From: Granulicella sp. S156 | Lineage (GTDB): Bacteria; Acidobacteriota; Terriglobia; Terriglobales; Acidobacteriaceae | Reading direction: 5' to 3' | Length of the DNA stretch: 64,000 nt | Assembly (NCBI RefSeq): GCF_009766105.1 | Contig: NZ_LMUH01000004.1 | Location: forward strand, 1-64,000 | Shown here: positions 1 to 8,189 of the stretch, in pieces | Numbering within the stretch: position 1 is the first letter of the stretch | How the letters are laid out: each line of letters starts with the position of its first letter | The notes under the pieces: model-generated | What the model was told of the DNA's origin: nothing | Databases searched by the model: none | Seen by the model: only the letters and a program-made list of their open reading frames with translations | Made by a program: the position numbers and the translations under genes

Positions 1-282
1 CTGCTCTATCTCGCTACCATTTTTCTTGTCATCAAGAGTGCGATTCGATTTGGGAGAACTGCGCCCAAATACCTCGGGCTTCCCACTATTGCCATTCTTG
101 CCGCAATGGGCGGAGCGTGGATTGCATTGGGTCAATATGGAATGGGCCCCCTTCTCTGGTTCTTTATAGGTGCTGTAGCACGTAGCGCCGATCAAGGCTT
201 GGAAAAAGTTAAAGAAGTTCGACCGTCCTTGCCCACTGCGCCACAAAGAGTCCGACCTACCGCTACAGCCCTCAGTTCCTGA
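1..282 (+). CDS. C-terminal end of a membrane protein (possibly O-antigen ligase-like)
   Basis: An open frame enters from the left edge and stops at TGA 280-282, giving 93 residues. The visible part has two hydrophobic stretches (about residues 1-11 and 28-60) and then a polar, basic tail with SADQGLEKVKEV. That pattern is common at the C-terminus of O-antigen ligase or polymerase-like membrane proteins, and the neighbouring polysaccharide genes fit. No diagnostic motif is inside the window, so the family is a guess. The stop codon lies almost exactly at the centre of a 44-bp perfect palindrome, so the last six or seven codons are part of that repeat. Confidence 0.6.
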   Translation: MLYLATIFLVIKSAIRFGRTAPKYLGLPTIAILAAMGGAWIALGQYGMGPLLWFFIGAVARSADQGLEKVKEVRPSLPTAPQRVRPTATALSS

Positions 283-304
283 TCAGGAACTGAGGGCTGT
301 AGCG
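261..304. repeat. 44-bp perfect palindrome over a stop codon
   Basis: Positions 261-282 are the exact reverse complement of 283-304, with TCCTGATCAGGA at the centre and no spacer. It overlaps the 3' end and stop codon of the upstream coding region. It could act as a transcription terminator, although no T-run follows, or be a REP-like element inserted at the gene end. Confidence 0.85.
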
Positions 305-336
305 TTCCTCCGGGACTAGCAGATATTGATATCTAA

Positions 337-460
337 GGAAGCTCTAAACAAGTGTATGGGCATTCCCTCCGCGGCTAAAGCCGTACTGATGCCGGGAGAT
401 TTACGGCTGGACTGAAGTCCCGCCCCTTCAAAGCTAGACACTTGTACAGAGGTTTCCTAA
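337..460. repeat. REP-like element with CTAAAG-core palindromes
   Basis: Imperfect inverted arms (around 337-357 and 436-460, including ACAAGTGT at 348-355 and ACACTTGT at 438-445) enclose two small palindromes: CGGCTAAAGCCG at 372-383 and GGACTGAAGTCC at 409-420. The centre CTAAAG/CTGAAG is kept while the flanking complementary bases differ. The same core recurs at 1107-1118, 10742-10753 and 10776-10791. The element fills the space after the minus-strand gene ending at 457 and overlaps its stop by a few bases. Confidence 0.65.
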
Positions 461-1068
461 TGCCCTGACGATTGGCCCAGAAGTTTGTCAACAGCTGAGC
501 CAGACCCCTTCTTCTTTCCCGGCTTAGTCGGTCCCATCGTTGGCTGGCGGGTCATGCCGTATCGCTCGACCTTCATCATCGTCGAATAGAGAGGCGCTGA
601 GCGCTTCGATCCACTGGAACCTCCCCACCCACCTGGCGCTGCAAGCCCCCCGTGATTGAGCCCCCCGAGGGTACTCCTGCTGAAACTCGACGAGACGTGG
701 ACATGGATGGGAGTCATGCCCGTGTGCAGGTACCCCAAATGCGGTGCTGTCGTCTGCGTGGGGCCGTAGGAGATAAGAGAGAATTCCTTCTGCAGAGCCT
801 TCGCCGACGACACCGACCTGCTGCCGCTGCTCACTCCTGTGTCGGTAGTTGCACTCGCCCTTGCGCTCATCCGGAGATTAGCTCTTCCTCCTCCGCCGCC
901 GCCGTTGACCATACCGTTGTCGGCATACGGGTCCGCAGACATGCTGACATCCGAGGGGCCAAGACCTCCTGCACTGAGACTGGCAGGGCTCTGACCGAAC
1001 GCAAGGGAGCCTCCAGCCAGGCATCCGAGACAGAGCGCGAATTTTATGCAGAACGAAGATCCGGTCAT
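457..1068 (-). CDS. Secreted Gly/Ser-rich hypothetical protein
   Basis: 203 residues. It begins with a clear signal peptide (MTGSSFCIKFALCLGCLAGG, then AFGQ as a likely cleavage region). The mature part is low in complexity: a glycine run near residues 57-61, serine-rich stretches (SSGSRSVSS, SSSFSRS, GGSSGSK), a glycine-rich middle (GGLAAPGGWGG) and a basic end (KPGKKKGSGS). I recognise no family. It lies downstream of the Wza-like gene on the same strand, separated by a 38-bp palindrome, so it may be transcribed apart from the export operon. The plus-strand frame over the same bases has no signal peptide and looks like a shadow. Confidence 0.6.
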   Translation of the reverse strand: MTGSSFCIKFALCLGCLAGGSLAFGQSPASLSAGGLGPSDVSMSADPYADNGMVNGGGGGGRANLRMSARASATTDTGVSSGSRSVSSAKALQKEFSLISYGPTQTTAPHLGYLHTGMTPIHVHVSSSFSRSTLGGLNHGGLAAPGGWGGSSGSKRSAPLYSTMMKVERYGMTRQPTMGPTKPGKKKGSGSAVDKLLGQSSGH

Positions 1069-1092
1069 CGAAGTGTCCTAAAGACAGTCTAG

Positions 1093-1130
1093 CTGAGATA
1101 GGTCCGGACTAAAGTCCGGACCTATCTCAG
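1093..1130. terminator. 38-bp perfect hairpin with CTAAAG core
   Basis: Positions 1093-1110 are the exact reverse complement of 1113-1130, with AA between. The centre is GGACTAAAGTCC, the same core as the REP-like elements at 337-460 and 10638-10818. It sits between the stop of the Wza-like gene (1201) and the start of the small secreted protein (1068), where it could end the export-operon transcript. There is no clear T-run, so a role as terminator is inferred. Confidence 0.55.
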
Positions 1131-1200
1131 AAGCAAGAGCAACAGCCAAACAACGCAAGAACAAACGTGAGCTTCTTAGACAGCCTCTAAGAGCAAACGC

Positions 1201-2424
1201 TTATTGAATGATGGCAACGTCGGAGACGGCGTTGGCTACGGCACCGGTGACCGCAGGTAGAGCAGTGAAACCAAAGGTCTTCCATCCGCTGCGTGGAACA
1301 ACAAGAACATCCCCAGCCAATACAGGGAGATTTTTCTCCTCGTTCTTCATCACCTTGTTGAGATTCATAGGAATGGTGATGGCTTTGCCGTCTGGCGTTG
1401 GACGGATCAACGCGGCGTGGCTCATAGCGGCTGTGCGATTGACGCCCTGAGCGAGAGAGACCAGCTCCAGAACCGTTAGCGGCTGGCCGTTCTGGATGTA
1501 AAAGGCTCCCGAGCGCACGGTATCTCCGACGATGTACACGAGGTCCGCGCGGGACACCACAATCGTGTCTCCCGGCTCGATGATCGTAGACTTCTGCTCG
1601 GCCGAGTAGTTCGGCGTTGTGACATTTACGATGTGTGGATGATCCGATTGGCCGGCATGGGTGATCGCGATGGTCGCGCCCTCGCTCGAAGTGGCGCCAC
1701 CGGCGGAGGCCAGCGCGTCATATAAGGAGTGCGGCCCAAGGAGCGTGTAGATGCCAGGGGCTTTGACCTCACCGAGTACCGTAACGCCCTCGGTGGCGTA
1801 CTCGAGGATGTTTACCATTACGGTCGGCTGGAGCATGAGGTTCTTGGAGACCAAAGCGTCCTGGATCACCCTGGCGGCCTGCGCGACCGTCAGGCCCTGA
1901 ACGAGGACATCACCGCCCAGAGGCAGCGTAACCTGACCCAGTTGATCGACGCGAAGCTTTCCTGAGAGCTCCGGCGTGTTGAAGACCTCGATGTCGAGGA
2001 GATCTCCAGGGCCGATGGGAATGTTCTGAACTCCTGGGACCGCAGAGGGGTGCGACTGGAGGTTGGCTGGCGGCGCTTGCTGACTGGCCTGCGGGACCGA
2101 TGGGCTGGCCGCAGTCTGTGCGAGGACGCAGGGCGCAGAGAACATTAATGCCGCCGCGCAGTAGGCGAGAGCGCGAAAAGCTAGAGCTTTGGGCTTCCAT
2201 CCTTGAGCAGACTGCGACAGAAGTTCGTTGCAGTTATAGGTCGGGCCTTCGGCCCTCTGTCGTGTTGTAACCATTTCCCTGGGACGTTGCCCCAGGCTGG
2301 TATAAAACGGGCCTTTGGCCCTTCCTGATAGAGCGAATCGTGGTGCGAACTTCTGACTCACCACACCAGATGAGATTGCGCGATTAGTTGTAGTAGCCAT
2401 CGTATCCCTTCCCGTAGTAGCCAT
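1201..2424 (-). CDS. Wza-like polysaccharide export outer-membrane protein
   Basis: Outer-membrane polysaccharide exporter of the OPX/Wza type. After a hydrophobic segment ending CVLAQ (about residues 80-103) comes the export domain IPIGPGDLLDIEVFNTPELSG (about 135-155), with VDQLGQVTLPLGG, followed by SLBB-like repeats (VTVLGEVKAPGIYTL; VYIVGDTVRSGAFYI) and GDVLVVPRSG near the end. It follows the tyrosine-kinase gene, the usual Wzc-Wza pairing. The start is uncertain. The open frame begins inside the kinase gene and its first 70 or so codons run through a palindromic repeat at 2237-2330. The Met at 2274 also lies in that repeat, and a non-ATG start closer to the signal segment is possible. 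Confidence 0.88.
   Translation of the reverse strand: MATTGRDTMATTTNRAISSGVVSQKFAPRFALSGRAKGPFYTSLGQRPREMVTTRQRAEGPTYNCNELLSQSAQGWKPKALAFRALAYCAAALMFSAPCVLAQTAASPSVPQASQQAPPANLQSHPSAVPGVQNIPIGPGDLLDIEVFNTPELSGKLRVDQLGQVTLPLGGDVLVQGLTVAQAARVIQDALVSKNLMLQPTVMVNILEYATEGVTVLGEVKAPGIYTLLGPHSLYDALASAGGATSSEGATIAITHAGQSDHPHIVNVTTPNYSAEQKSTIIEPGDTIVVSRADLVYIVGDTVRSGAFYIQNGQPLTVLELVSLAQGVNRTAAMSHAALIRPTPDGKAITIPMNLNKVMKNEEKNLPVLAGDVLVVPRSGWKTFGFTALPAVTGAVANAVSDVAIIQ
2237..2330. repeat. Multi-hairpin intergenic repeat at the wza 5' end
   Basis: Three short palindromes in a row: GGGCCTTCGGCCC at 2243-2255, CCTGGG and CCCAGG arms at 2278-2296, and GGGCCTTTGGCCC at 2309-2321. Spacing and self-complementarity look like a REP-type element rather than coding sequence. 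It lies between the kinase stop (2384) and the signal-peptide part of the Wza-like gene, inside the longest open frame for that gene. Confidence 0.65.
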
Positions 2425-4543
2425 CTCCGCCGCCTTTGGAGGTATCGTTCAGCACAACGCCGGCGATGCGTGCATTGGCGCGACGCAGGATTGACTTGGT
2501 CCGCTGCAGAGCCTTGAGCGGAGTGATTCCGGCGCGGGCCACGATAACCACGGCGTCTGCCCAGCTGGCGACCGGCACCGAGTCGCTGACATTCAAGATC
2601 GGGGCCGTGTCTATGATGACAAGATCGTACTGTCGCTCCCACTCCTCGAGCAGCGAGTGAAATTTGCCGGATCCCAGGGCCTCGGAGGGGAGGGATACCT
2701 TCTTTCCCGCAGGGAGGAAGTTGAGATTGGGCAGCTCAGGAATGGGGACTACGATCTGCACATTGCTCCCGTCACCCATGATCGCTTCGCTCAGGCCAAC
2801 CTTGTTGGAAGTACCAAAGAAGGTGTGCATCGTTGGACGCCGAAGATCAGCATCGATGATGAGGACCCGTACTCCCTTCTGCGCCATGACAACGGAGTAG
2901 TTGGCCGTGGTCGAGCTCTTCCCTTCTCCAGGAAGTGAGCTGGTGACGACGACTGTCCTCGCCGGGCGATCGAGGGAGGACAGGAGAAGCGAGTTACGCA
3001 GAGAGCGATAGGCCTCTGCCCCTCGGGAGCGTGGTTCGCTGACGGCAATGAGATTGTGGAGTTTGGAGCCGGGCTCGTTGGGCCAGGCGATATGCGGAAC
3101 GACTGCCAGGCTCATGAGCCCCGTGGCGCTTTCCATTCCAGCGAGATGCTGTATCTGATCCGAGAGCGACTCGCGCAAGAGAGACGATCCGACACCCGCA
3201 GCCATACCAAGAATGAGGGCAAAGGCGAGAATCAACGTTTTCTTCGGCTCGATCGGGTCGATCGGAGCGCGCGCTCTGTCGACGATCATCGTGTTTACCG
3301 AGTTCAAACCGGCATCGACAGCGGCCTGCTGCAGCTTGTACTGGAGCGTGTCGTACAGATCGCGACTGGAGGTAGCTTCCGCGGCGAGGACTCCATAGTC
3401 TGCCTGGGTGCGATTAAGGGCGAAGGCTTTCGCGGTCTCGTCCTCATATTGCGCACGCAACATGGCCTCGGCGCGGTTGGCCGCGTCGTAGTCCTCGTGG
3501 AGACGGCTGGAGATGACTTTGACATCCTGAGCCAACTGCACCTTCACATTGGTCAACTGTCGCGTGACTTCGACAAGGGGCGGGTAGGCTGAGCCAAACT
3601 TGGAAGACAGCTGAATATATTGAGCGTAAAGAGTGCCTTCCTGCTCCTGAAGCGATTGCAGCTTCGGATCCGGCAGCAGAGACGCCAGCACGGCGGGATC
3701 GCCGCTGTCAGCCGCCCGCATCTGGGCCTCTTTGACGATGCGATCACCCTGTGCCTCGGTAAGGCGGGTGTTGAGCAGCTTCAAGCGGTCGACGGTCGTG
3801 TTGTTGGAGGGATCGGTGCCCAGAAGGTTATGCTCCTCCTGAAATCCTGCAAGGTTTTTCTGGGCGGTGCTCGCCCGGCCCTTGAGATCTTGCATCTGCG
3901 CTTCGAGCCACGACTTCACCTGAGTGACCGAGTCGTAGCGGCTATCGAAGTTGCCGCGGGTGTAGGCCGCAATGACGTCATTGATGATGGTCGCAGCCAA
4001 CTGCGGATTGCCGTTCTTGAAGCGGATGCTGATCAGCTGCGTTCCCTCAACCTGTTTGGTCGAGAGAGAGCCGCGGAAGGACGCCAGCAGATTCTCCTGC
4101 GTACGCGACAGCTGCTGGTTCGCCGGGGTGAAGTTCATGGCTCCCTTGTCGAAGCCGGCATACGCACGGAACTGATCGGGGGAGAGGCTGTCGAGTGTCG
4201 CGAGGGCGACCTGGTCGCTGGTGATGATCGCCATCTCGGTTGCGACCTTGTCGCCGGAGTCTCCGCCTGCCATGGACAGAAGGTCGCTCAGCCCGAGAGA
4301 GCCCGCGCGCGATGGGTCGATCCGGATGCTGGCGGTGGCCTCATAGACGGGCTTGGCAAGTTTCACATAAATCGCTGCAGCGATAACGCAGGTCAGTGTG
4401 CAAACAAGGATGAGCCACTTCCCTTTGGCTAGAGCTCGGAATATGTCAGCAAGAGCGATTCCTTCAGACTGTTCAATCTCGACTGATCGATCTAAAGATG
4501 TTTGTGGATCTGCGGCTTCCGGCACGCCGGTAAGCTGATTCAT
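2384..4543 (-). CDS. Wzc-like tyrosine autokinase / chain-length regulator
   Basis: 719-residue inner-membrane co-polymerase with a cytoplasmic BY-kinase domain. An N-terminal Wzz domain has a first membrane segment at about residues 43-60 and a second at 436-455, with a long coiled periplasmic part between. The kinase domain shows Walker A (SSLPGEGKSS, 535-544), Walker A' (LIIDADLRRP, 561-570) and Walker B (LVIIDTAP, 641-648). The C-terminus is the usual tyrosine cluster (Y709, Y710, Y714, Y717, Y718), which in this family is autophosphorylated to control polymer length and export. It heads a run with a GT4 gene 3 bp upstream and the Wza-like exporter downstream. Confidence 0.95.
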   Translation of the reverse strand: MNQLTGVPEAADPQTSLDRSVEIEQSEGIALADIFRALAKGKWLILVCTLTCVIAAAIYVKLAKPVYEATASIRIDPSRAGSLGLSDLLSMAGGDSGDKVATEMAIITSDQVALATLDSLSPDQFRAYAGFDKGAMNFTPANQQLSRTQENLLASFRGSLSTKQVEGTQLISIRFKNGNPQLAATIINDVIAAYTRGNFDSRYDSVTQVKSWLEAQMQDLKGRASTAQKNLAGFQEEHNLLGTDPSNNTTVDRLKLLNTRLTEAQGDRIVKEAQMRAADSGDPAVLASLLPDPKLQSLQEQEGTLYAQYIQLSSKFGSAYPPLVEVTRQLTNVKVQLAQDVKVISSRLHEDYDAANRAEAMLRAQYEDETAKAFALNRTQADYGVLAAEATSSRDLYDTLQYKLQQAAVDAGLNSVNTMIVDRARAPIDPIEPKKTLILAFALILGMAAGVGSSLLRESLSDQIQHLAGMESATGLMSLAVVPHIAWPNEPGSKLHNLIAVSEPRSRGAEAYRSLRNSLLLSSLDRPARTVVVTSSLPGEGKSSTTANYSVVMAQKGVRVLIIDADLRRPTMHTFFGTSNKVGLSEAIMGDGSNVQIVVPIPELPNLNFLPAGKKVSLPSEALGSGKFHSLLEEWERQYDLVIIDTAPILNVSDSVPVASWADAVVIVARAGITPLKALQRTKSILRRANARIAGVVLNDTSKGGGDGYYGKGYDGYYN

Positions 4544-4546
4544 GCG

Positions 4547-5776
4547 TTATTCCTTTGCGACGAGAGTAGGTATAGAGGTGCGCTGTTCAAAGAAAGATGG
4601 GTGGTTTTCTTCGCGACCAGCCGACTCGATGCCTGCAGAGGCAATCTCGAGGAGGCCTCTTCGAAACTCAGAGTTACTGAATCTTTCGGCGTTCCGCCGA
4701 CAGTCTTCAGGATAGATAGTGTCGGCGATACGTTCAAAGTGTTCGACTGCCGCAATGATGGACTCCTCTGTCTGTTCTGCGAAGAAAACGCCTGTTTTGT
4801 TCAACATATCAGGTTTCCCACGAATAGACTCCAGCGCTCCGCCCTTACCGAATGCAATGACGGGTGTTCCACAGGCCTGCGCTTCCACGGGAGTAATACC
4901 GAAGTCTTCCATGGCGGCAAAGACAAAGGCACGGGCACGACCCATGAGGCTATGCAGGGCTTCGTCGGGCTGGTAGCCGACCACCTCGATATTGGGGTGG
5001 CCTTTTGCGGCTTCCTCGATCCGGGCACGGTCCGGCCCGTCTCCGACGACAACGAGACGACGATCTGGCATTTGCGCAAACGCTCGAATAATCAGATCAA
5101 CACGCTTATAGGGAACAAGTCGCGAAGCGGTGAGGAAGAAGTCCTCTTTCTGTTCGCAGTAAGGAAGCGTTTCGACGTCGACCGGAGGGTGGAGTATCTG
5201 GCAATCACGGCGGTACAGGCGATTTACCTGCGCCGCCACATAACGCGAGTTCGATACAAAAATGTCTACGCCGGCAGCCGAACGCACGTCCCACATGCGC
5301 AGGTAGTGCAGCGACAGGCGTGCCAGCCAGCTTCCGACGCTGCGGTTGAGAGAGCCCTCGCGAAGGTACTGCGCCTGAAGGTGCCAGGCATAACGCAACG
5401 GCGTATGAACATAGCTGATGTGAAGCTGATCCGGACCGGTGATTACGCCTTTTGCGACGGCATACGAGCTGGACAGAATGAGGTCATAGGCTTCCAGATC
5501 AAACTGCTCGATGGCAAATGCCATAAGGGGCAGATACATGCGGTAATGCTTGCGCGCAAACGGTATGTGCTGAATGAAGCTGGTTTTGGGTTGCTTATGG
5601 TGGAGCAGGTGTCGATATTTATCGGGGAAGAAATCACAGACTGTATACACATCAGCCGTGGGGAATACTTCAATCATCTGTTCCAGAACGCGCTCCGCTC
5701 CGCCTGGAGATGTGAGCCAGTCGTGCACGATTGCAATTCTTAGTTGCCCGAGTTGCGTCAATAGGGACCCTTCCAT
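4547..5776 (-). CDS. Glycosyltransferase family 4
   Basis: Cytoplasmic GT-B glycosyltransferase of the exopolysaccharide operon. The N-terminal half begins LRIAIVHDWLTSPGGAERVLEQM, with the usual GG loop, and the C-terminal half has FLTASRLVPYKRVDLIIRAF, VVVGDGPDR and the E-x7-E segment EDFGITPVEAQACGTPVIA. I place the start at 5776 (MEGSLLTQ). The frame stays open to 5848, but that would overlap the previous gene by 41 bp, and the extra residues look unrelated to the family. Donor and acceptor cannot be read from sequence. Confidence 0.92.
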   Translation of the reverse strand: MEGSLLTQLGQLRIAIVHDWLTSPGGAERVLEQMIEVFPTADVYTVCDFFPDKYRHLLHHKQPKTSFIQHIPFARKHYRMYLPLMAFAIEQFDLEAYDLILSSSYAVAKGVITGPDQLHISYVHTPLRYAWHLQAQYLREGSLNRSVGSWLARLSLHYLRMWDVRSAAGVDIFVSNSRYVAAQVNRLYRRDCQILHPPVDVETLPYCEQKEDFFLTASRLVPYKRVDLIIRAFAQMPDRRLVVVGDGPDRARIEEAAKGHPNIEVVGYQPDEALHSLMGRARAFVFAAMEDFGITPVEAQACGTPVIAFGKGGALESIRGKPDMLNKTGVFFAEQTEESIIAAVEHFERIADTIYPEDCRRNAERFSNSEFRRGLLEIASAGIESAGREENHPSFFEQRTSIPTLVAKE

Positions 5777-5807
5777 GATGTCGCGCGATGCCGATCGTGC
5801 GCTCCCC

Positions 5808-6950
5808 CTATGCATGTGCTGTTGAAAGTACGCTATGAATACTTTCAATCATTGCATTGACGGAGAACACAGCGGTTGCCCTTTGCCTCCCGGCAAGAGC
5901 AAGTCTGCAGGCGAATTCAGGATCGTTTTTGAGTTTTGTCACTGCAGCCGAGAGCTCTTGTACAGACCCCGGTGTCACTAACAACCCTGTTTCGCCATCG
6001 CCAATAATTTCAAGCGCTCCTCCAGCCCGAGTGGCTATGACCGGCGTTCCCGCCAACATCGCCTCGACCAGGACTCGACCGAAAGGTTCGGGTGCGGTGG
6101 AGGAATGAATCACCACGTCTGCCAGCTTCATCAGCAGGGGTATGTCACGCCGAAAACCCAGGAAATGGACTCGATCTTGAATTCCAAGGGAATGGACAAG
6201 CGCCTGCAATTTCTCAGAATAGGCCGTCTCGCCAAAGAGTGCTTCTCCAACAATTATGGCATGGGTATCGGGGAGTGCCATAAGAGATTCAATGACCACA
6301 TGTTGCGCCTTCCAAGAAGTGATTCGACCGAAACAGCCCACGACATATTTATCCTGGAGACCTAAGGCTTTACGCACAGCTTCCACCTCAGACTCTTGGA
6401 CTCCGTCGAACGGTGCTGGATCGATACCGTTATAGACGACAACGGCTTTCGTAGGGTTTCCTCCGGCCTGAATAAAAGACTCCCGGGTAGCTTCAGAGTT
6501 GGCGATTACCGCGGTTGCTGAGAGGTTTCCCGCGAAAACTGCCACGCGGCGCAGAAAAGGGCTGAAGTGGTCGGCCGTCAGCATGTCCCGCAGGTGCCAG
6601 ACAAGTATCTGGTCTCTTCTGCGTGCGAGGGCGCTCACCAGGAAGGCTTTTTGTGAGTTGGCATAGAGGACGTCGAATCGAGCGGCAAGCTGTGCCAGTT
6701 GGCTCCGGAGCTTCAGGAGTGCAGGCCCACCCCGCAAGACGGACAAGAGACGCGCCTCGCGGCGAATTTCGCTGACCCGGCCCAGGGAGAGAAGATGAAC
6801 GGGCACGGGGATGGCTTCCAGGGCCTGACGAAATGGGCCGTCCGAAAAGAGCGCGATTTCGCTATCTTCGGTGGAGTTCTTGATGACGTCCAGAAGCGAT
6901 AGCTCCCCGCCGCCTAGTTGCCCCGTCTGATCGACGTAAAGAACTTTCAT
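5808..6950 (-). CDS. Glycosyltransferase family 4
   Basis: 380 residues, GT-B fold. It starts MKVLYVDQTGQLGGGELSLLDV (GG loop) and carries VVYNGIDPAPFDG, VVGCFGRITSWKAQHVVIESL, and the E-x7-E region EPFGRVLVEAMLAGTPVIAT followed by GGALEIIGDGETGLLV. Its start overlaps the stop of the upstream GT4 by an ATGA junction (6947-6950), so the two are probably translated together. It adds one sugar in the same pathway; which one is unknown. Confidence 0.93.
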   Translation of the reverse strand: MKVLYVDQTGQLGGGELSLLDVIKNSTEDSEIALFSDGPFRQALEAIPVPVHLLSLGRVSEIRREARLLSVLRGGPALLKLRSQLAQLAARFDVLYANSQKAFLVSALARRRDQILVWHLRDMLTADHFSPFLRRVAVFAGNLSATAVIANSEATRESFIQAGGNPTKAVVVYNGIDPAPFDGVQESEVEAVRKALGLQDKYVVGCFGRITSWKAQHVVIESLMALPDTHAIIVGEALFGETAYSEKLQALVHSLGIQDRVHFLGFRRDIPLLMKLADVVIHSSTAPEPFGRVLVEAMLAGTPVIATRAGGALEIIGDGETGLLVTPGSVQELSAAVTKLKNDPEFACRLALAGRQRATAVFSVNAMIESIHSVLSTAHA

Positions 6951-8116
6951 CCCAGGGTCTCCGCATAGACGTCCCGCGTCATTCTAGCGATGACCGGCCA
7001 TGAAAATTTGTCGGTGGCGTAGCTGCGGCACCGCTCACTTGACGGCAGAGTGCGCTTCCCAAGAAGGAAGTCGATCAGCAGCTCGGCGATGACCTCGGTT
7101 TCTGTGCTGGAAAAGACACACTCCGGGGCAAAGGGGGTGATCACTTCGGGGAGGCCTCCGACAGGCGTAACCAGGACGGGCGTTCCGGATGCCAGCGACT
7201 CCAACGTGATCATTCCAAAGCCCTCCAAAGCCTGGCTGGGCACGACGGACATATCTGCTGCGCGATAGGCGGTGGGAAGGTCGGCATCATCGACTCGGCC
7301 GATGAGTTTGACGTGATCCTGCAGGCCGTGCGCGGCGATGCGCTGCTGCAGCTCGGAGGAGAGTGGCCCTGATCCGGCGAGAAGAATGAGCACCTCTGGG
7401 ACCTTCTGAACCACCTGGCGGGCCGCGTCAACGAGATTTTCAAGGCCCATGCGCTTCATCTGCCGACGCACGGCGAGGACAATGGGACGATCGGTTGGCC
7501 AACCCAGCCGAATCCGCGCCTCCTGTCTGGTGAGCCGATCATTGAAGCGCGCGGAGTCGATGCCGCCGGGCACCAGCCGTACCCGGTCTTCGGGAATGCC
7601 GTAGCGCTCCACCAAAATCTTCTGGAAGGCCTGCGACAGCACAATCAGCCTCTGGCCGCGCGAGTACACGAGCTGCTCCATGGACTTCTGGACACGGGAG
7701 GAGAGGCTCGAATGACCTTCCACTCCAGACTCAGCAGACCAGGGACCGTGAAAGTGCACGACGGTCGGAACCTTGCGAAGGTGGCCGAGAAGCGGAATCG
7801 CATAAAGAGCAAAGTGGACTGCGATCAGATTGGTATTCTGCTCAGCCAGTAAGGTAGTCCCGGTCTTGCGAGCCGCAAGCAGGCGGCGGATCAGAGGCTC
7901 TTTTGGGGATGAAAATCCAGTGACAACCCCAGCGGTGTCTCGCTCCACACTGTTGCTTCCTGCAACCATGCCTCGAACGTTTACCCCGGTCTCGGGCAGA
8001 TGCCTTAGGAGCTCTGAGTAAAAGCGATTCAGGCCGCCTTGACGCTCTCCAAACCAGTCGTTTCCTATCTGAAGCGTCCGAATCTGGGGGTAATTCAAAG
8101 GGGCCCTCGTGTGCAT
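6947..8116 (-). CDS. Glycosyltransferase family 4
   Basis: 389 residues, GT-B fold. Near the start is IGNDWFGERQGGLNRFYSEL, a donor-loop region with GGLNRF. The C-terminal domain has PIVLAVRRQMKRMGLENLVDA, ILLAGSGPLSSEL and the E-x7-E stretch EGFGMITLESLASGTPVLVT followed by GGLPEVI. The strong resemblance to GT4 enzymes of exopolysaccharide loci and the ATGA overlap with the next gene place it in the operon. There are 73 bp to the upstream GT gene. Confidence 0.93.
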   Translation of the reverse strand: MHTRAPLNYPQIRTLQIGNDWFGERQGGLNRFYSELLRHLPETGVNVRGMVAGSNSVERDTAGVVTGFSSPKEPLIRRLLAARKTGTTLLAEQNTNLIAVHFALYAIPLLGHLRKVPTVVHFHGPWSAESGVEGHSSLSSRVQKSMEQLVYSRGQRLIVLSQAFQKILVERYGIPEDRVRLVPGGIDSARFNDRLTRQEARIRLGWPTDRPIVLAVRRQMKRMGLENLVDAARQVVQKVPEVLILLAGSGPLSSELQQRIAAHGLQDHVKLIGRVDDADLPTAYRAADMSVVPSQALEGFGMITLESLASGTPVLVTPVGGLPEVITPFAPECVFSSTETEVIAELLIDFLLGKRTLPSSERCRSYATDKFSWPVIARMTRDVYAETLG

Positions 8117-8189
8117 CTTCGAAGATGCAGTGTTAGATGCAGTTTTACAAAATGGCAGATTGAGTCAATTTGATCGATAACTCATTTTA

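Noticed and set aside
652-1092. Plus-strand 146-residue frame over the small secreted protein gene
   Set aside because: Arg/Ser-rich without start context or domain; the minus-strand frame has a clear signal peptide.
3056-4432. Long plus-strand frames over the Wzc-like kinase gene
   Set aside because: Shadows of the kinase coding frame in GC-rich DNA; composition is unlike protein and no motif is present.
4502-5743. 413-residue plus-strand frame opposite a GT4 gene
   Set aside because: Long but motif-free; the minus strand holds a complete GT4 with all family motifs.
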